Source of the DNA: Eubacterium xylanophilum ATCC 35991
GTDB lineage: Bacteria > Bacillota > Clostridia > Lachnospirales > Lachnospiraceae
Length of the DNA: 64,000 bases
NCBI RefSeq assembly: GCF_000518685.1
Contig: NZ_JAEB01000012.1
Location: forward strand, 1-64,000
Direction: 5' to 3'
Positions 61,360 through 64,000 of the stretch are shown one piece after another; position 1 is the stretch's first letter; the number at the start of each line of letters is the position of its first letter. A program made the position numbers and the translations under genes. The notes beneath the pieces were generated by a model. That model was given only the letters and a program-made list of their open reading frames with translations. It searched no databases and was not told where the DNA came from.

Positions 61360-64000
61360 ATGATGAGAAAAAGGATTAAGGAAAACAGAAGAGAAAATAG
61401 AAAATATTCCGTCAAGGATATCAAGAAAAGGGCTATCAGCTTAGCTCTTGCTTTTGCGCTGCTATTTACAGCAGAGCCTGTGTCAGTGCGCCTATGGAAA
61501 GCCAGCAACGAGGGCAGGGTTGTAAAGTCTGCGACAAAGTACGACGTAGGTGACTATCCGGTTGATGAAGTGGTTGACGGAAGAAATCTTATCAAGATCA
61601 CATCAAAGAGAAATCTTATCTGGTATTCTCAGGCATATTATGAATTTGACGGTCATCAAAATGACCTCATAGAAATTAACTTCGGTGAAGGAACGACAAC
61701 AGGCGAGTTTGAGGGATTTGAGAGTATTGGAACAAAGGAGAAACCATTTAGGGGAGATATAGTATTTGGACAGACGTCCACTTCTATATTTAACTTAGAT
61801 TGTCCTTTTTTCGGATACGTATATGAGGACGTATCTATAACAGAGAAAAACACGGGAAATAGCAAAAATATCACCCTGACCAGAACTGATAACAACATCA
61901 TGGCTCCGGTTTTTGCCAAGAAGGTTCTGAGCGATGGGGATTCTGATACAAAATCTGATTGGGATATCACCCTGGAACCATTTAATAAAAATAGTTTTAA
62001 TTACATATATTCCATTGGTGGTATTATCGATGAGATTGATGCATCTGCCAATGTGAAGATCAAGATTGAGAATAATTCTGTTGATGGAGATAGAAAAACT
62101 CAGATATCAGGAACTGGTGACACAGGTCTTGTGTGTGGAAAGATGGGGCCTAAATCCACTTTGGAGGCCGACTACACGGGAAGCAATAAAGATTTTAAGA
62201 TTACAACCAAGAGCGGAAATGTAGGCGGATTTGTTGGTTCTATGGCAGATGGTTCAAAACTTACTGTCAATATAGCCAAGAATAAGCATCCACAGGGGGA
62301 TGGAGTCGAGATAACTTCAGAGAAGGATGGATATGCCGGTGGAATAGTCGGATATAATGACGGCGGAACCGTTAAGATAAATGAAGAAAAAGACGATGGA
62401 GCAGACCCTGCATTTGTCATTGGGCAGACTATCACGGGACAAAATGTAGGTGGCGTGTTCGGTTATTACAGACCATTTCACGAGGAAGATGAAAATGATG
62501 GAGTCTTCAAGAGTGTATTCGATGTGGATAAGTATGATATCCAGGCGTCTCTAGTTTTAAATAAGGCCGGCGGGTCAGTAGGCGGTCTTTTTGGTGTGCT
62601 TGAGAATAAGCAGAAGAGAATAGAAAATGATGAGGAGACGGAGCTCACAGGTGGCGAGATAATCATCAAATCCAAGGACAATGCTCATGATGAGATTACA
62701 TGCAATTACTCCGGTGAAAAGGCGGATAATCTCGGAGGTCTTATAGGAAAATATTCCGCCAAGGATTTGAAGAATACACTAAGAATCAATAGTTTATCTG
62801 CGGTAGTGAATAAAGATGATGGAGTGAAAAACTATGGTGGATGCATAGGTTATATACAGGGGACATCCTATGTAAATGCCAAGAATTTCAAGCTGAATAA
62901 AGCAACCAACTTAGCAGAAGGAGTTGAGACTTTTGGTGGTGTTGTTGGTGCCACCAATTATGGATATCTATATGTGGATGGAGTGAATATAGGCACGGCT
63001 GACAATGGAATCGGAACATTTGGCGGCGGTGGAATAGTGGGAAATCTCAACCACGGTGTACTGGGAATGGGAGGAAATATCAATCTTAAGTACTCGACTC
63101 CAAACGATAATAGTGGTTGCATCGTTGGAAGCAGAGACAATGCCCTTGTATATGCGGATGAGGACTTTGTATATACCAAGAAATCAGGGCTTGAAGTGGA
63201 TAATATCGGAAGTTACGGAGATGTGATGGTATTTGGCGACAAATTGATCAAGGATGTTGTATTTACCGAGAACGAACATGCCATAACTATTGGTGAGGTT
63301 GACAAGGAGAATATTGAAACAGTAGAGGATTATGCCAAGGCTTCAATTCTCTTCCAGATAGAAATTGGTGGCGATGGAAAAAACAAGGTTTTATCCGGAA
63401 CCAATATAGCTGAAAATGCTAATATCAAGTTTAAAAGTGGTGCAACTATCAATCTAGAGGGAACTGGTCTCAGAGGAATAACAAGAGATAATGGAAGTAA
63501 GTTGGTTGAGTACAAGGGTGTTGTGTCAGCCACGGCTTCTGCAAAGTGTAAGATTGTATTTGACACAAAGAATGTGGGAGGAAATCCGGTATATAGGCAT
63601 AAACTCACTGGTCTTTTTGGAATAATAAATAATTCAGGTGATAAAAAAGTAGCTAGTGGCTTATCACTTGGAGGAAGTATCTTAGTCAAGGCTAAAACTG
63701 ATAAAATGTATGTTGGTGCGCTTGCGGCAGAGGCTACAGGATACCTTGAGATTTCAGATGTGGATACAACGAGTGATCTTGCTATAACCGTAGATGGTGG
63801 CTCGGCAATAATGGTGGGAAGATATGTAGGTTCTTGTACTGTGAATATAAATAATATTAAAATCTCTGATTGCATCGCCGATGGAGAGATAAGTGGCGCG
63901 AATTCTAATGCAAGCACATGTTTTGGTGGAGTTATAGGAAAGATTGAACATAAAGCCGATGCGACAGTATCTTGGGATTTTAAGGATATTACATTAAAGG
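61360..64000 (+). CDS. Large repetitive surface protein (adhesin-like), N-terminal part
   Basis: At least 880 residues; no stop occurs before the window end. The first ATG (61360) follows CGAGGT; a second ATG is immediately next to it. Basic N-terminus, then hydrophobic residues about 26-42 (AISLALAFALLFTA), a signal-like segment. From about residue 290 on, Gly-rich GLUG-like repeats recur every 30-70 residues: NVGGFVGSM, YAGGIVGYN, NVGGVFGYY, SVGGLFGVL, NLGGLIGKY, GGVVGAT, GGGIVGNL. Such repeats make beta-solenoid-like stalks of exported adhesins. Probably the main product of the surface cluster. Confidence 0.8.
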   Translation, partial: MMRKRIKENRRENRKYSVKDIKKRAISLALAFALLFTAEPVSVRLWKASNEGRVVKSATKYDVGDYPVDEVVDGRNLIKITSKRNLIWYSQAYYEFDGHQNDLIEINFGEGTTTGEFEGFESIGTKEKPFRGDIVFGQTSTSIFNLDCPFFGYVYEDVSITEKNTGNSKNITLTRTDNNIMAPVFAKKVLSDGDSDTKSDWDITLEPFNKNSFNYIYSIGGIIDEIDASANVKIKIENNSVDGDRKTQISGTGDTGLVCGKMGPKSTLEADYTGSNKDFKITTKSGNVGGFVGSMADGSKLTVNIAKNKHPQGDGVEITSEKDGYAGGIVGYNDGGTVKINEEKDDGADPAFVIGQTITGQNVGGVFGYYRPFHEEDENDGVFKSVFDVDKYDIQASLVLNKAGGSVGGLFGVLENKQKRIENDEETELTGGEIIIKSKDNAHDEITCNYSGEKADNLGGLIGKYSAKDLKNTLRINSLSAVVNKDDGVKNYGGCIGYIQGTSYVNAKNFKLNKATNLAEGVETFGGVVGATNYGYLYVDGVNIGTADNGIGTFGGGGIVGNLNHGVLGMGGNINLKYSTPNDNSGCIVGSRDNALVYADEDFVYTKKSGLEVDNIGSYGDVMVFGDKLIKDVVFTENEHAITIGEVDKENIETVEDYAKASILFQIEIGGDGKNKVLSGTNIAENANIKFKSGATINLEGTGLRGITRDNGSKLVEYKGVVSATASAKCKIVFDTKNVGGNPVYRHKLTGLFGIINNSGDKKVASGLSLGGSILVKAKTDKMYVGALAAEATGYLEISDVDTTSDLAITVDGGSAIMVGRYVGSCTVNINNIKISDCIADGEISGANSNASTCFGGVIGKIEHKADATVSWDFKDITLK

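Noticed and set aside
63330-63917. 195-codon minus-strand frame
   Set aside because: Antisense to the large surface protein, whose plus frame stays open for 880 codons with regular Gly-rich repeats.

Overview
The window looks like chromosome from a low-GC anaerobic Firmicute of class Clostridia, most likely a Lachnospiraceae member (Butyrivibrio/Lachnospira-like). This is inferred from gene content and layout: PrpC/PrkC with PASTA domains, a division and cell-wall (dcw) cluster starting with mraZ, a lysine riboswitch on dapA, anaerobic ThiH-type thiazole synthesis, a eukaryote-like HisA, and DUF6273/Fn3 secreted proteins. No database search was possible, so species is not claimed.

Layout. 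1-6955: accessory region with the end of a papain-like protein, a secreted DUF6273-Fn3 protein, and a promoter-led cluster (PaaK-like ligase split by a frameshift, acyl carrier protein, AraC regulator, second adenylating enzyme, BtrH-like acyltransferase) that reads as a small acyl-activation and transfer pathway. 6956-9120: IS256-type transposase remnant abutting the 3' end of a carboxylesterase. 9169-25003: a long same-strand run headed by a lysine riboswitch (dapA, dapB, murF, priA, def, fmt, rsmB, rlmN, prpC, prkC, rsgA, rpe, ychF, lgt). 25191-34968: dcw cluster (mraZ, rsmH, ftsL-like, class B PBP, mraY, murD, ftsW, ftsQ, ftsZ), with murE and murG absent and murF displaced to the dap run. 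35009-41650: secG, rnr and smpB, with rnr and smpB separated by a repeat-rich insertion carrying a divergent AraC regulator/MATE exporter pair.

41738-55554: thrC, a DUF89 protein, HIS6-type hisA and an oxidoreductase; then, beyond a repeat array, an XRE/DUF3169 pair; then thiS-thiG-thiH-thiE running tightly into an unusual LRR/metallopeptidase/VWA protein, a MoxR ATPase and a cysteine desulfurase. 55787-64000: a SleB-type hydrolase, a second repeat array, a secreted Fn3-like protein, and a membrane-anchored surface cluster ending in a giant repetitive protein cut by the window edge.

The most unusual signal is not a gene. Three unlinked intergenic sites (37.6-38.0, 46.1-46.6 and 56.4-56.9 kb) hold tandem arrays of short inverted motifs. 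Two of them share the same 10-base arms and exactly the same geometry (10+20+10+33 = 73 bp) although loops and spacers differ; the third uses other arms and an 84-bp period. Periods of 73 and 84 bp are close to 7 and 8 turns of B-DNA. All three arrays are bracketed by copies of an interspersed hairpin element, which also occurs alone in the smpB leader. I know of no named family for this arrangement.
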